Notes under the pieces: generated by a model | Database searches by the model: none | Seen by the model: the letters and a program-made list of their open reading frames with translations, nothing else | What the model was told of the DNA's origin: nothing | Made by a program: the position numbers and the translations under genes | DNA from: JACCTI01 sp051005695 | GTDB taxonomy: Bacteria > Verrucomicrobiota > Verrucomicrobiia > Chthoniobacterales > UBA10450 | Direction: 5' to 3' | Length of the DNA: 64,000 bases | Assembly (NCBI GenBank): GCA_051005695.1 | Contig: JBPCJC010000099.1 | Location: 62,001 to 126,000 of the forward strand | Part shown: piece after piece, positions 51,585 through 59,770 of the stretch | Layout of the letters: every line of letters begins with the position of its first letter | Position numbering within the stretch: the first letter of the stretch is position 1

Positions 51585-52517
51585 TTAACGAGTGATCTGC
51601 GGCTTCATCGTAAAGCTGGCGCGAAATTGACCGCCGGCGGGAATTTGCTGGATGCCTTCCTTGTCTTCGAAGGCGCGCTGCTGGTGACGATCGGTCAGGC
51701 CCCAGCAAGGTTCGACACAAAGGAAGGCCCCGCCATCCGACCAGAGCGTGAGATAGGGAACGCCGGTCAGATCGAACGCGACCGAGCGGCCACTCGGTTG
51801 ATCGCGAAACGTGAAGCTGCGATCGGGCACATCAACGAATTCGAGAATGAATGAACCGGATAATTTTTCGCGCGCGAAAGGCATTTCCCCGCCGGCGAAA
51901 CGAATCTCCTCGGTCTCGCCGGAGAGATAATTGTCCGGCGAAAAATGCCGGCGGTAAATTCCGGCCGGCATTTCGAATTGAAAAGAATCGGAACTGCTGG
52001 CGACGAATCCGGGATGGAGACCGAAGCCGAGGTGCGCGCTCAGTTCGCGCTCGTGATTGGTGAAATCGAAACCAACACGCAGGCCGTCGCTGTCGATCGT
52101 GTAGGAGAGCTCGAGCGAAACATTGAGCGGGTATTCGTTAGGCAAAAAATCGTTGCGAGTGATTCGATATCTCAGCGCGCCGGAAGAGGCATCCCCGATC
52201 GGGTGCCAATCCTTGTGCCGCAAGAAGCTGTGCGTCCCGCCTTCGATCGGATGGCCGCGATACACGCTGTGCCCATCCTTCAAGCGGTGCAGAAAATAAC
52301 CCATGACGGTGGCGTGATTGGCCCAGCCTTTCGCGGGCGTGGAGAGATCGTTATCGCGATGGAGGAAGCCGATCCATTCGCCGTGCGGATCGCGCCGCGC
52401 CAGACTAACGAGTTCTGCGCCGAGGCGCGAAACCATCAGGCGCAGACCAATTTCTTCGTCGGTCAGGATGTCGAGCATCCGGCCGTGGCGTTGCTCCTCG
52501 CGATGCGAAAAGCCCAT
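51585..52517 (-). CDS. Aldose 1-epimerase family protein
   Basis: The 310-residue protein has a galactose-mutarotase-like beta-supersandwich pattern. There is a G-A-E-L-V-S-L near residue 32, and G-G-T-H-S-F-L-R-H near 92 with the catalytic histidine. L-G-F-G-L-H-P-G-F near 161 has the second histidine, and L-C-V-E-P-C-W-G near 272 contains the base glutamate. Substrates may be hexose or hexose 6-phosphate. A later ATG at 52478 is possible. The stop lies in a variant of the dispersed word. Confidence 0.82.
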   Translation of the reverse strand: MGFSHREEQRHGRMLDILTDEEIGLRLMVSRLGAELVSLARRDPHGEWIGFLHRDNDLSTPAKGWANHATVMGYFLHRLKDGHSVYRGHPIEGGTHSFLRHKDWHPIGDASSGALRYRITRNDFLPNEYPLNVSLELSYTIDSDGLRVGFDFTNHERELSAHLGFGLHPGFVASSSDSFQFEMPAGIYRRHFSPDNYLSGETEEIRFAGGEMPFAREKLSGSFILEFVDVPDRSFTFRDQPSGRSVAFDLTGVPYLTLWSDGGAFLCVEPCWGLTDRHQQRAFEDKEGIQQIPAGGQFRASFTMKPQITR

Positions 52518-52523
52518 TGCGGC

Positions 52524-53786
52524 TTACGGGAACAAACCGCGCGCGTGCTTCGCTTTCATCACGCGCTCGACCCCGATGGCCATCGCCGCGGTGCGATGCG
52601 AGACCTTGTCCTGCCGCGCGCGCTTGATCATCTGGGTGAAGGAATGCTCGAGGATTCGGAAAAGTTTGTCGGTCACTTCGGTCTCGGTCCAGAGGAAGGA
52701 CTGCAAGCCCTGGACCCACTCGAAGTAGGAAACGATCACGCCGCCGGCGTTGCAGAGGATGTCCGGGATGACGAAAATTTCGTCCCGCTTCTGGTTGAGG
52801 ATCAAGTCCGCCTCGGGCGTCGTCGGACCGTTGGCGCCCTCGGCCAAAATGCGGCACTGAAGCTTGTCCGCGTTGCTCTCGTTAATCACGCGATCGACTG
52901 CCGAGGGCACAAGAATGTCGCATTTTTGGATGAGCATCTCGTTAGGATCAATCCGGTCTGCCTCGGTAAACGCGCGCAGATTTCCTTTTTTGAACGCATG
53001 CTTTTCCGCCGCGACCACGTCGATGCCGTGAGGATTGTAAAGCGCCACGGTGGCGTCGCTGATGCCGATGACCTTGACCCCGCTCTTCATCGCCAACTCG
53101 AGCGCGGCGACGCCGCCGACGTTCCCGAAGCCCTGGATGATCGCCGTGCATTTCGTGGGGTCCATCTTCAACATGTCCATCGCGCGATCGATGGTATAAA
53201 CGACGCCACGTCCGGTGGCTTCGCGACGGCCTTCCGTGCCGCCGATGGAAACCGGTTTGCCGGTGACGATCTCGCTGACCGCGTAACCTTGATAGACCGA
53301 GTAGGTGTCCATGAACCAGGCCATGACCTGTTCGTTCGTCCCCATGTCCGGGCCCATGATGTCGGTGTGCGGGCCGACGAACGGAATCATCTCCTGCATG
53401 TAACGCCGCGAGACGGCTTCGAGTTCGTTGCGTGAAAGCTGGTACGGATCGCAGGCGATCCCGCCCTTCGCGCCGCCATAAGGCAAATTCGCGAGCGCGC
53501 ATTTCCAGCTCATCCACATCGCGAGCGCGGCGGTTTCACCCATGGAAAGGTTGGGCGCGAAACGCGTGCCGCCTTTGGTTGGACCGAGCGTCAAATGATG
53601 CTGCACCCGATAACCCTGGAAGGTCTGGGTGGTGCCATCGTCCATGTGCACCGGCAGGGTCACGGCGACCGAACGCTTCGGATACATCAGGCGATCACGA
53701 TCGTTCTTATCGATGTTCAGGTAATCCGCGATCACCTGGAATTGATCGCAAGCCATCTGGAAAACGTCGTCTTGATAGATAGTCAT
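52524..53786 (-). CDS. gdhA: Glutamate dehydrogenase (Glu/Leu/Phe/Val family)
   Basis: 420 residues. P-Y-G-G-A-K-G-G-I near residue 105 contains the catalytic lysine region, and P-D-M-G-T-N-E near 151 the acidic residue. The Rossmann motif is G-F-G-N-V-G-G near 215. The spacing and K-G-G-T-R-F-A-P fit hexameric GdhA types. It interconverts glutamate and 2-oxoglutarate with ammonia, fitting a region rich in amino-acid catabolism. It is first in the gdhA-mutarotase-hypothetical-fahA run, and divergent from corA. Confidence 0.93.
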   Translation of the reverse strand: MTIYQDDVFQMACDQFQVIADYLNIDKNDRDRLMYPKRSVAVTLPVHMDDGTTQTFQGYRVQHHLTLGPTKGGTRFAPNLSMGETAALAMWMSWKCALANLPYGGAKGGIACDPYQLSRNELEAVSRRYMQEMIPFVGPHTDIMGPDMGTNEQVMAWFMDTYSVYQGYAVSEIVTGKPVSIGGTEGRREATGRGVVYTIDRAMDMLKMDPTKCTAIIQGFGNVGGVAALELAMKSGVKVIGISDATVALYNPHGIDVVAAEKHAFKKGNLRAFTEADRIDPNEMLIQKCDILVPSAVDRVINESNADKLQCRILAEGANGPTTPEADLILNQKRDEIFVIPDILCNAGGVIVSYFEWVQGLQSFLWTETEVTDKLFRILEHSFTQMIKRARQDKVSHRTAAMAIGVERVMKAKHARGLFP

Positions 53787-53963
53787 AGAGGAAGCGAGGG
53801 CGAGGCGGACCCGGGCAGGGAATTTAGAATGCTATTAGCGCGCGGATGAATCGAGCCGTCAAATCGAATGTCGCACGGCGCTGGCGGCGGCGCGGGCCCG
53901 GATTGGGATCGCCTTTGATGGACGATGATTGAAACTTTCCCGCGCCCCCGCTACAAGCGGCCC

Positions 53964-54017
53964 ATGACTGAACAGGTGAACGCGGACGCGCGAGCGAAGT
54001 TCCCGGCACGCGCATGA
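53964..54017 (+). CDS. Possible 17-codon leader peptide upstream of corA
   Basis: A small open frame encodes M-T-E-Q-V-N-A-D-A-R-A-K-F-P-A-R-A and its TGA overlaps the corA ATG (ATGA). Such coupling is used by leader frames that regulate Mg transporters in enteric bacteria (corL, mgtL). No strong Shine-Dalgarno sequence is visible, so it may be chance. The rest of the 227-base divergent gap (53787-54013) shows no clear promoter boxes. Confidence 0.3.
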   Translation: MTEQVNADARAKFPARA

Positions 54018-55045
54018 TCACCTTTTACCCGCCGGGCTCGCCGAGTGTGAAATTAACCGCACCGGAATTTTGCGGGGAACTGACCCGCAGCGCCATCTGG
54101 ATCGATCTCTTCCAGCCGACCCCGGAAGAAGAGCAGGTCCTGGAAGCGGCCCTCGGCGTCGACATTCCAACGCGGGAAGAGATGCAGGCGATCGAGCTCT
54201 CGAGCCGGCTCTACGAAGAAAACGGCATCCTCTTCATGACCGGCACCGTCCTGACCAAAGCCGATACCGCGAACCCGGAAAGCTCCGCGGTCACCTTCAT
54301 TCTCGCCGGAGAAAAATTGATCACGCTGCGCTATACCGATCCGGCATCGTTCAACGCCTTTCGCGTGCGCCGCGAAGCGAACACCCTGCGCTACCAAACC
54401 AGCCAGCAATTTTTTGCGGGCTTGCTCGACGCCATCATCGAACGCGTGGCTGATATTCTGGAAGGCGCGGGGACGAAGATGGACCACATTTCGCTGCGGG
54501 TGTTTGATGCCGAAGGCGCCAACGGCCACAGTCATTGGCAGGCGCAACCGAAGAAGCGCCGCGGCGGTCGCGCGCGCAAAGCGCGGCAGCGCGACTTCAT
54601 GGAAATCCTTCGCCAGATCGGCGCGGTCAGCGACCTGGTTTCGCGGGCGCGCGAAAATCTGGTCAGCTTCAATCGCTTGGTCGCGTTCTTCCGCGAGGTC
54701 CGCAAGGAAATCGGCGGCAACCGCGAATCGCTCGCGCACTTAAAAACGATCGCGGGCGATCTTGGTTCGCTCAGCGATCACGCGAGTTTTCTTTCCAGCA
54801 AAGTGAGCTTCCTGCTCGATGCCACGCTCGGCATGATCAACAACGAGCAGAACGCGATCATCAAGATTCTTTCCTTCGCCGCGGTCATCTTCCTTCCACC
54901 AACCCTGGTCGCGGGAATTTACGGGATGAATTTCCACGCCTTCCCGGAGTTGGATTGGCCGCATGGTTATCCTTTCGCGCTTGGGCTCATGGTCTTGTCG
55001 GCCGTGCTTCCGTATCTCTACTGCAAACGCAAAGGCTGGCTCTAG
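54014..55045 (+). CDS. corA: CorA-family divalent metal transporter
   Basis: 343 residues. The large cytoplasmic funnel domain is followed by two C-terminal membrane helices. The pore signature Y-G-M-N-F lies near residue 308 at the end of the first helix, and a basic K-R-K tail ends the protein. It forms pentamers importing Mg or Co. An unusual basic insertion (K-K-R-R-G-G-R-A-R-K-A-R-Q-R) near residue 177 sits in the helical stalk region. The start overlaps a possible leader frame. Confidence 0.93.
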   Translation: MITFYPPGSPSVKLTAPEFCGELTRSAIWIDLFQPTPEEEQVLEAALGVDIPTREEMQAIELSSRLYEENGILFMTGTVLTKADTANPESSAVTFILAGEKLITLRYTDPASFNAFRVRREANTLRYQTSQQFFAGLLDAIIERVADILEGAGTKMDHISLRVFDAEGANGHSHWQAQPKKRRGGRARKARQRDFMEILRQIGAVSDLVSRARENLVSFNRLVAFFREVRKEIGGNRESLAHLKTIAGDLGSLSDHASFLSSKVSFLLDATLGMINNEQNAIIKILSFAAVIFLPPTLVAGIYGMNFHAFPELDWPHGYPFALGLMVLSAVLPYLYCKRKGWL

Positions 55046-55138
55046 CTGGCGCCATTTCCCGGCGAGCTTATCCTTCAACCAGCCACGCGTGTTCCCATTC
55101 GACTGGAGAAACGCCCTCGTTCCGTGATAATTTGTGGC

Positions 55139-55705
55139 ATGAGGCGCTGGGCCGTTTTTCTCGCGAAGGCGATTTTTGCCGCCAGCGTTTTCGCCGCCGA
55201 CGAATTGCCCGCCGATTCGGACCAGCCACTCGAGATTGAGCCGCCGTTATTGATCGGCAATCGCGCACCGAATGGCTCGCTCGTCGTCGCAAAACCAAGC
55301 ACAAACGCCGAGCCCGCGGAATTCGATCTCGCGAAACTGGAATCAGATCTCGCGCGCGCGAGACGCAGCGCCGCAGCCGGCGAACGGTTTTATCGCGGCG
55401 GAATCATCGCCAAGGTCGAAGCCGAAGAACGCGCGCTCAAAGTCGTTAGGCTGGAAGCGCAGGTAGCCACCGCGAAGTTGCAGGAAACCAAACGCGCGAC
55501 GGGTGAAAGCGAAAAAAGCGAAGCCGTCGCCAGCGCCGAAGCCGCCGCCGCGGATGCCACCAAAGAACGCCAGCGAGCCGAGCTGGAAGCCGCCTTGCGT
55601 AACCTCGAGCGCCAGAAAAAACTTCTCGCCCTTGGCAGCGGGCGAAAATCGGACGTCAATCGCGCCGAACGCAAACTGGCCGAGCTGCAACGTCCCGCAG
55701 ACTAA
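55139..55705 (+). CDS. Exported coiled-coil hypothetical protein
   Basis: About 188 residues start from the ATG at 55139; an in-frame GTG lies at 55124. There is an N-terminal signal peptide (V-F-L-A-K-A-I-F-A-A-S-V-F-A-A). The C-terminal 120 residues are almost all alanine, glutamate, lysine and arginine helices with heptad spacing, a likely periplasmic coiled coil. No family is recognised. It ends 88 bases before the glycan cluster and may belong to the same transcript. Confidence 0.65.
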   Translation: MRRWAVFLAKAIFAASVFAADELPADSDQPLEIEPPLLIGNRAPNGSLVVAKPSTNAEPAEFDLAKLESDLARARRSAAAGERFYRGGIIAKVEAEERALKVVRLEAQVATAKLQETKRATGESEKSEAVASAEAAAADATKERQRAELEAALRNLERQKKLLALGSGRKSDVNRAERKLAELQRPAD

Positions 55706-55793
55706 CAAGTCCTCCGGAGCGGCGGTTGATTCGAGGGCAACGCGGTGCAAGTTGCCCGCGAAGAAACTCCGGCGGTTTTCCCGGCCACGCCTC

Positions 55794-57431
55794 ATGCTCG
55801 AGACCAGCAATCCCGAAATCAACGTCGTCGAATTGATGGAGAAAATTCGGCACGAAGCGGCCCGGATTGCGGCCGAACCGCGAAGACCGGCCGCGCTCAT
55901 TCCCGCATCGGTCAGCCGTCAGCGTCCCACGCCGCGAAGTGCGCCCCCGCCAGTACCGGACGCCATTTTCCCACCGACGCTCGGCATCTCCAATCTGATC
56001 GAGGCGAAGCCCGAGCGCTTGCAGGGCGTGCTCGAAAAAGCGCGGGCGATGATTCAGGTGAGCAAAGCGGTCCCGCGAATGTTTCGTGGTTTATTCCGGC
56101 GCCAGGGAGGGTTTAACCGCGCGCTCCTGGAAACCTTGCACGCACTCGCGAAGACCAGCGTCCAGTTAAGCCACCGGACTAACGAGTTAATGCTTATCGC
56201 GCAGCAGCAGCACGATTACCTTTACCGGTTAGCGGAGAATAGCCGCGGACAGACGCTCTGGATGAAATCGAGCCAGTCGATCGTCTCCGAGCTCGAGCAA
56301 ACACTGACTAAAACATTGGCCAACCTGCACGCTGAAGCGAGCGCCACTAACGAGCAGTTACGCAGTCTTGAGCGCGAACACGGAAATATCCTGAGCGTGC
56401 ACGGCGAGCAGCTCCGCAGTCTTGAGCGCGAGCACGAAAATATCCTGAGCGTGCACGGCGAGCAGCTCCGCAGATTGCACCAGGAAATGGATCAAATCGG
56501 CGAGCACCTGCGAAATCTGCAGGGAACGAGCGATCGCCAGGCGCAGGATCTCGCCCGGCTCCAGACTCACGCGGAAGTGCACACGAATGAGCGCATCCAC
56601 CTGGAGCAGTTGCGGCACAGTCTCGCCTTGTTGGAAGAGCGTCAGGCGAATGACGCCATTTATGTGAAGGGCGAGCTGGGTTTGCAGAGCGCGCTTCTTC
56701 ATCGCCAGCCGTCGGTGCCCGGCGTCGGTGCTGCCAGCGAAACCTCCGCGCCCGATTCAAATCGTCTCGATGCGTTCTATTTCAGTTTCGAAAATCGCTT
56801 TCGCGGTCCGCGCGCCGAAATCAAAAAACGCCTGGAGTTTTATCTCCCGCTGATCCGCGAAGCGGATGCGGGTGCGACCGCACGGCCGGTCCTCGATCTC
56901 GGTTGCGGCCGTGGCGAATGGCTCGAGCTCCTCCAAGAAAATGGCCTCTCCGCGGTCGGTGTCGATCTGAACCGCGCGATGGTCGCGCAGTGCGCGCAAC
57001 GAAATCTTTTCGCGACTGAAGCCGACGCCGTCGCGCATCTGCGCCAGCTCGATGAAGGCAGCTGCGGCGCGGTCACCGGTTTTCACGTTATCGAACATCT
57101 TCCGCTAGAGACGCTGGTCGATTTGATCGCGGAGGCCCGACGCGTCCTGCAACCGGGCGGCGTCGCCATTTTCGAATCGCCGAATTGCAAAAATCTGACC
57201 GTCGGCGCCTGCAATTTTAACATCGACCCCACCCACCGGAACCCGGTTTTCCCCGAGACCGCGGAGTTCATCCTCGAGACCCAAGGTTTCGAGAACATCC
57301 GGCTGGAATATCTCTCGCCCGCCGCGGGGAGCCCGTTCGCCGGGGGCGACCCGAACTCGGTTGCCTTGACTGCGCTGCTTTACGGGCCGCAGGATTTCGC
57401 CGTCATCGGCTTCAAGCCGAAGGCGAAATGA
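55794..57431 (+). CDS. Coiled-coil SAM-dependent methyltransferase, WbdD-like
   Basis: About 545 residues start from the ATG at 55794; the frame stays open upstream but enters the previous gene. Residues from about 119 to 305 form a long coiled coil, containing two near-identical 18-residue units plus a third partial one. D-A-F-Y-F-S-F-E-N-R-F-R-G then leads into the methyltransferase, with V-L-D-L-G-C-G-R-G-E-W near residue 368 and H-V-I-E-H-L near 430. In WbdD-type O-antigen enzymes a coiled coil measures chain length while a methyltransferase caps the polymer. The adjoining tandem GT4 gene (ATGA overlap) supports that role. Confidence 0.8.
   Translation: MLETSNPEINVVELMEKIRHEAARIAAEPRRPAALIPASVSRQRPTPRSAPPPVPDAIFPPTLGISNLIEAKPERLQGVLEKARAMIQVSKAVPRMFRGLFRRQGGFNRALLETLHALAKTSVQLSHRTNELMLIAQQQHDYLYRLAENSRGQTLWMKSSQSIVSELEQTLTKTLANLHAEASATNEQLRSLEREHGNILSVHGEQLRSLEREHENILSVHGEQLRRLHQEMDQIGEHLRNLQGTSDRQAQDLARLQTHAEVHTNERIHLEQLRHSLALLEERQANDAIYVKGELGLQSALLHRQPSVPGVGAASETSAPDSNRLDAFYFSFENRFRGPRAEIKKRLEFYLPLIREADAGATARPVLDLGCGRGEWLELLQENGLSAVGVDLNRAMVAQCAQRNLFATEADAVAHLRQLDEGSCGAVTGFHVIEHLPLETLVDLIAEARRVLQPGGVAIFESPNCKNLTVGACNFNIDPTHRNPVFPETAEFILETQGFENIRLEYLSPAAGSPFAGGDPNSVALTALLYGPQDFAVIGFKPKAK
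56361..56468 (+). repeat. 54-bp tandem duplication in the coiled coil
   Basis: Two 54-base units (56361-56414 and 56415-56468) differ at only two positions. Each encodes R-S-L-E-R-E-H-x-N-I-L-S-V-H-G-E-Q-L. A third unit begins at 56469 but diverges after a few bases. Eighteen residues make five helical turns, so the helix phase is preserved. Confidence 0.9.
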
Positions 57432-59770
57432 AGTTAGCCATCGTCATCCCTTGGTTCGGACGCGAGCTTCGCGGCGGCGCGGAGCAGCATGCCTGGCAAA
57501 TCGCCGCGCGTCTCGCGCAACGCGGACACGCGGTCGATGTCCTAACCACTTGTTGCCGCTCGCATCAAGACGATTGGGCGACCAATCATTTGCCCGCGGG
57601 CGTGGAACGGGAGCCGGAAGGTTTCGCGATTCATCGTTTCCCGGTGGAAACGCGGGACCGCGCGGCCTTCGAGCGTGTCGCGCATTATTTGGTGAGCCTG
57701 TCGCCGTCGACACTGCAACGCGGCGTCTCTCCGATTTCGGCAGAAGACAGCGAGGTCTTCACCCACGAGCTAATTAAATCAACTGGCCTAACGAGTTATG
57801 TGCGCGCGCATCAGGGAGATTACGATTGGTTTATTCTCCTGCCCTATCTTTACGGCCCGGTCTTGGAAGCGGCTAGGATTGTCGGTGAACGCGCCGCGCT
57901 TCAGCCGTGTCTGCACAACGAGGCCTACGCCTATCTTCCGCAGGTCGCGGCCGCTTTCCGCAGCGCGGGAAAAATTCTTTTCATCAGCGAAGGCGAACAG
58001 GAACTCGCGTTGCAACTTTTCGGGCCGGGAATCTGGCCGCGCGCAATCCTCGCCGGTGCCGGCGTGGAAAGTCGGCGCCTACCGGCCAATAACCACGGCG
58101 CCGCGCCGTCGGGCTCGCACTTCGTCCTCTATCTCGGGCGCAAAGACGCGGGGAAAAATGTTCCGATGTTGCTCCGCGCATTCCGCCGTTTTCGCGCCGT
58201 CCGACCAAACACGAATTTGCGCTTCGTCCTAGCGGGTAACGGCACGGTTGAAACTGAAGACGGCTCCGGGATCGAAGACCTCGGGCTCGTGAATGACGAA
58301 ACCAAGGAGCAACTCCTGCGGGATTGCCGCGCGCTTTTTCAGCCGAGCGAAAACGAAAGTTTTTCTCGCGTCCTCATGGAAGCGTGGATGCACCGCAAGC
58401 CGGTGGCAGCGGCCGCTGCCTGTCTCGCGACCGCCGTCGCGGTGCAGCGTTCCGGTGGCGGCTGGCTCGCGGCGAACGAAAACGAGTGGGCTCAGCGTTT
58501 CGTCGATGTCGCGCGCCTGTCCACGGTCGAACTCGACCAACTCGGAGCCAAGGGGCAAGCGTACGCGCAGCGTTTCGCGGATTGGGATGAAGTGATTGCG
58601 CGCTACGAAGCCGCACTCGCGCCAAGAACCGCCGCCGCAGGCGCCAACGGAAAAATTCGCGGCGAGATCAATCAATTCCTCCCCAATCTTTCCTATGGCG
58701 ACGCTATCTCGAACCAGGCGATTTGGATTCGTAACAGCCTGCGCGCGCTCGGCCTCACTTCGGAAATTTACGCGCGCTATATCGATCCGCCGATGGCGGC
58801 CGAATGCCGCGTTTTCTCGCGCGATGCCCTGCAGGCTTCCGGCGCGGTCATTTATCATCACAGCGTTGGCAGCGAGATCACTCCGCACTTACTGGACTAC
58901 GCCGGCCCGAAGTGCCTCATCTATCACAACATCACACCCGCGGATTTTTTTCGCCCTTATCGGCCCGAGTTTGCCGACATCTTGGAGCGCGGGCGTGACG
59001 ATCTCGGCGCCCTCGCCGGCCACTTCGAGATCTCGTTAGGCGATTCCGAGTTTAATTCCGCGGAACTGGCCGAGCGCGGCTTCCCTCGCCCGTCGGTGCT
59101 GCCCATCGCGGTCGATCCGGCCAAATGGAATTTCGCGCCCGACGCCGAAACCATGGCCAGGCTGCAGGACGGGCGAACCAATATTCTCTTCGTCGGCCGG
59201 ATCGCGCCGAACAAAAAACAGGACGACTTGCTCCTCGGGTTTGCCGAATATCTCGCCTTCGATCCGGACGCGCGCCTGATTCTCGCCGGGAAACCGGAAG
59301 ACGCGGATCCCTATTCGCATCTCCTCGAGGACCTGATCGTTCAACGCGGCTTGCAGGACCATGTCGAGATGCCGGGAATCATTCACGACACCCAGCTGGC
59401 GGCCTATTACCGGACGGCGCATTTGTTTTGGTCAATGTCCGAACACGAAGGTTTCTGCGTGCCGCTAGTTGAAGCTATGTGGTTCGACATTCCCGTGTTC
59501 GCCTACCGTTCCTCGGCCGTCCCGGAAACGCTCGGTGACGGCGGCCTGCTCTTTACCCGCAAAGACGATCTGACCGCGCTAGCCGGCGCCGCCTATCAAC
59601 TCCACATCGATGAAAAACTGCGCAGGTCGATAATTAAACACCAGCGGCGGCAACGAGAAACATTCCTCCCGTTCCGCATTCAGCAAACTCTCGAGGCTCT
59701 GGCTCCTGCGCTCGTCGCACCTTCTTCGACGCGTCTGGAGAGCTACGTCGAAACTGGACCGCACAAGTGA
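57428..59770 (+). CDS. Tandem GT4 glycosyltransferase (two GT-B domains)
   Basis: 780 residues. The first GT-B domain (about 1-395) starts A-I-V-I-P-W-F-G and has Y-L-G-R-K-D-A-G-K-N plus the E-x7-E in S-E-N-E-S-F-S-R-V-L-M-E-A. The second (about 405-770) has F-V-G-R-I-A-P-N-K-K and S-E-H-E-G-F-C-V-P-L-V-E-A. Bi-domain GT4 proteins such as WbdA polymerise O-antigen repeats with two linkages. The gene overlaps both neighbours (ATGA, GTGA), so it is tightly coupled to the coiled-coil methyltransferase and a further GT4. Confidence 0.88.
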   Translation: MKLAIVIPWFGRELRGGAEQHAWQIAARLAQRGHAVDVLTTCCRSHQDDWATNHLPAGVEREPEGFAIHRFPVETRDRAAFERVAHYLVSLSPSTLQRGVSPISAEDSEVFTHELIKSTGLTSYVRAHQGDYDWFILLPYLYGPVLEAARIVGERAALQPCLHNEAYAYLPQVAAAFRSAGKILFISEGEQELALQLFGPGIWPRAILAGAGVESRRLPANNHGAAPSGSHFVLYLGRKDAGKNVPMLLRAFRRFRAVRPNTNLRFVLAGNGTVETEDGSGIEDLGLVNDETKEQLLRDCRALFQPSENESFSRVLMEAWMHRKPVAAAAACLATAVAVQRSGGGWLAANENEWAQRFVDVARLSTVELDQLGAKGQAYAQRFADWDEVIARYEAALAPRTAAAGANGKIRGEINQFLPNLSYGDAISNQAIWIRNSLRALGLTSEIYARYIDPPMAAECRVFSRDALQASGAVIYHHSVGSEITPHLLDYAGPKCLIYHNITPADFFRPYRPEFADILERGRDDLGALAGHFEISLGDSEFNSAELAERGFPRPSVLPIAVDPAKWNFAPDAETMARLQDGRTNILFVGRIAPNKKQDDLLLGFAEYLAFDPDARLILAGKPEDADPYSHLLEDLIVQRGLQDHVEMPGIIHDTQLAAYYRTAHLFWSMSEHEGFCVPLVEAMWFDIPVFAYRSSAVPETLGDGGLLFTRKDDLTALAGAAYQLHIDEKLRRSIIKHQRRQRETFLPFRIQQTLEALAPALVAPSSTRLESYVETGPHK

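Larger units (their letters stand above)
5940..59041. repeat. Dispersed over-represented word GCCTAACGAGT
   Basis: I count 27 exact copies of the core CCTAACGAG or its complement. Plus orientation starts: 5941, 6342, 10549, 20957, 22492, 22594, 24785, 28925, 30901, 31455, 36016, 39779, 40374, 50010, 50427, 57787. Minus orientation starts: 16004, 16614, 19950, 31723, 33610, 34179, 37882, 41417, 43854, 52938, 59032. G precedes in 25 of 27, and T (15) or A (8) mostly follows. About 0.5 copy is expected for random sequence. Around thirty one-mismatch variants also occur (for example 26948, 30498, 32733, 33802, 38341, 47951, 48096, 52134). Confidence 0.85.

Noticed and set aside
51945..53435. A 496-codon open frame antisense to the mutarotase and glutamate dehydrogenase genes
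   Set aside because: Both genes on the other strand have clear family motifs, and the antisense reading is a by-product of GC-rich third positions with no recognisable domain.
56361..56468. The tandem repeat as a CRISPR-like array
   Set aside because: The units are directly adjacent with no spacers and are translated in frame as coiled coil.
5940..59041. The dispersed word as Chi or KOPS
   Set aside because: Those elements are strongly oriented with respect to replication; here the two orientations are nearly balanced (16 to 11) over a single 64 kb segment. The replication direction is unknown, so the rejection is moderate.
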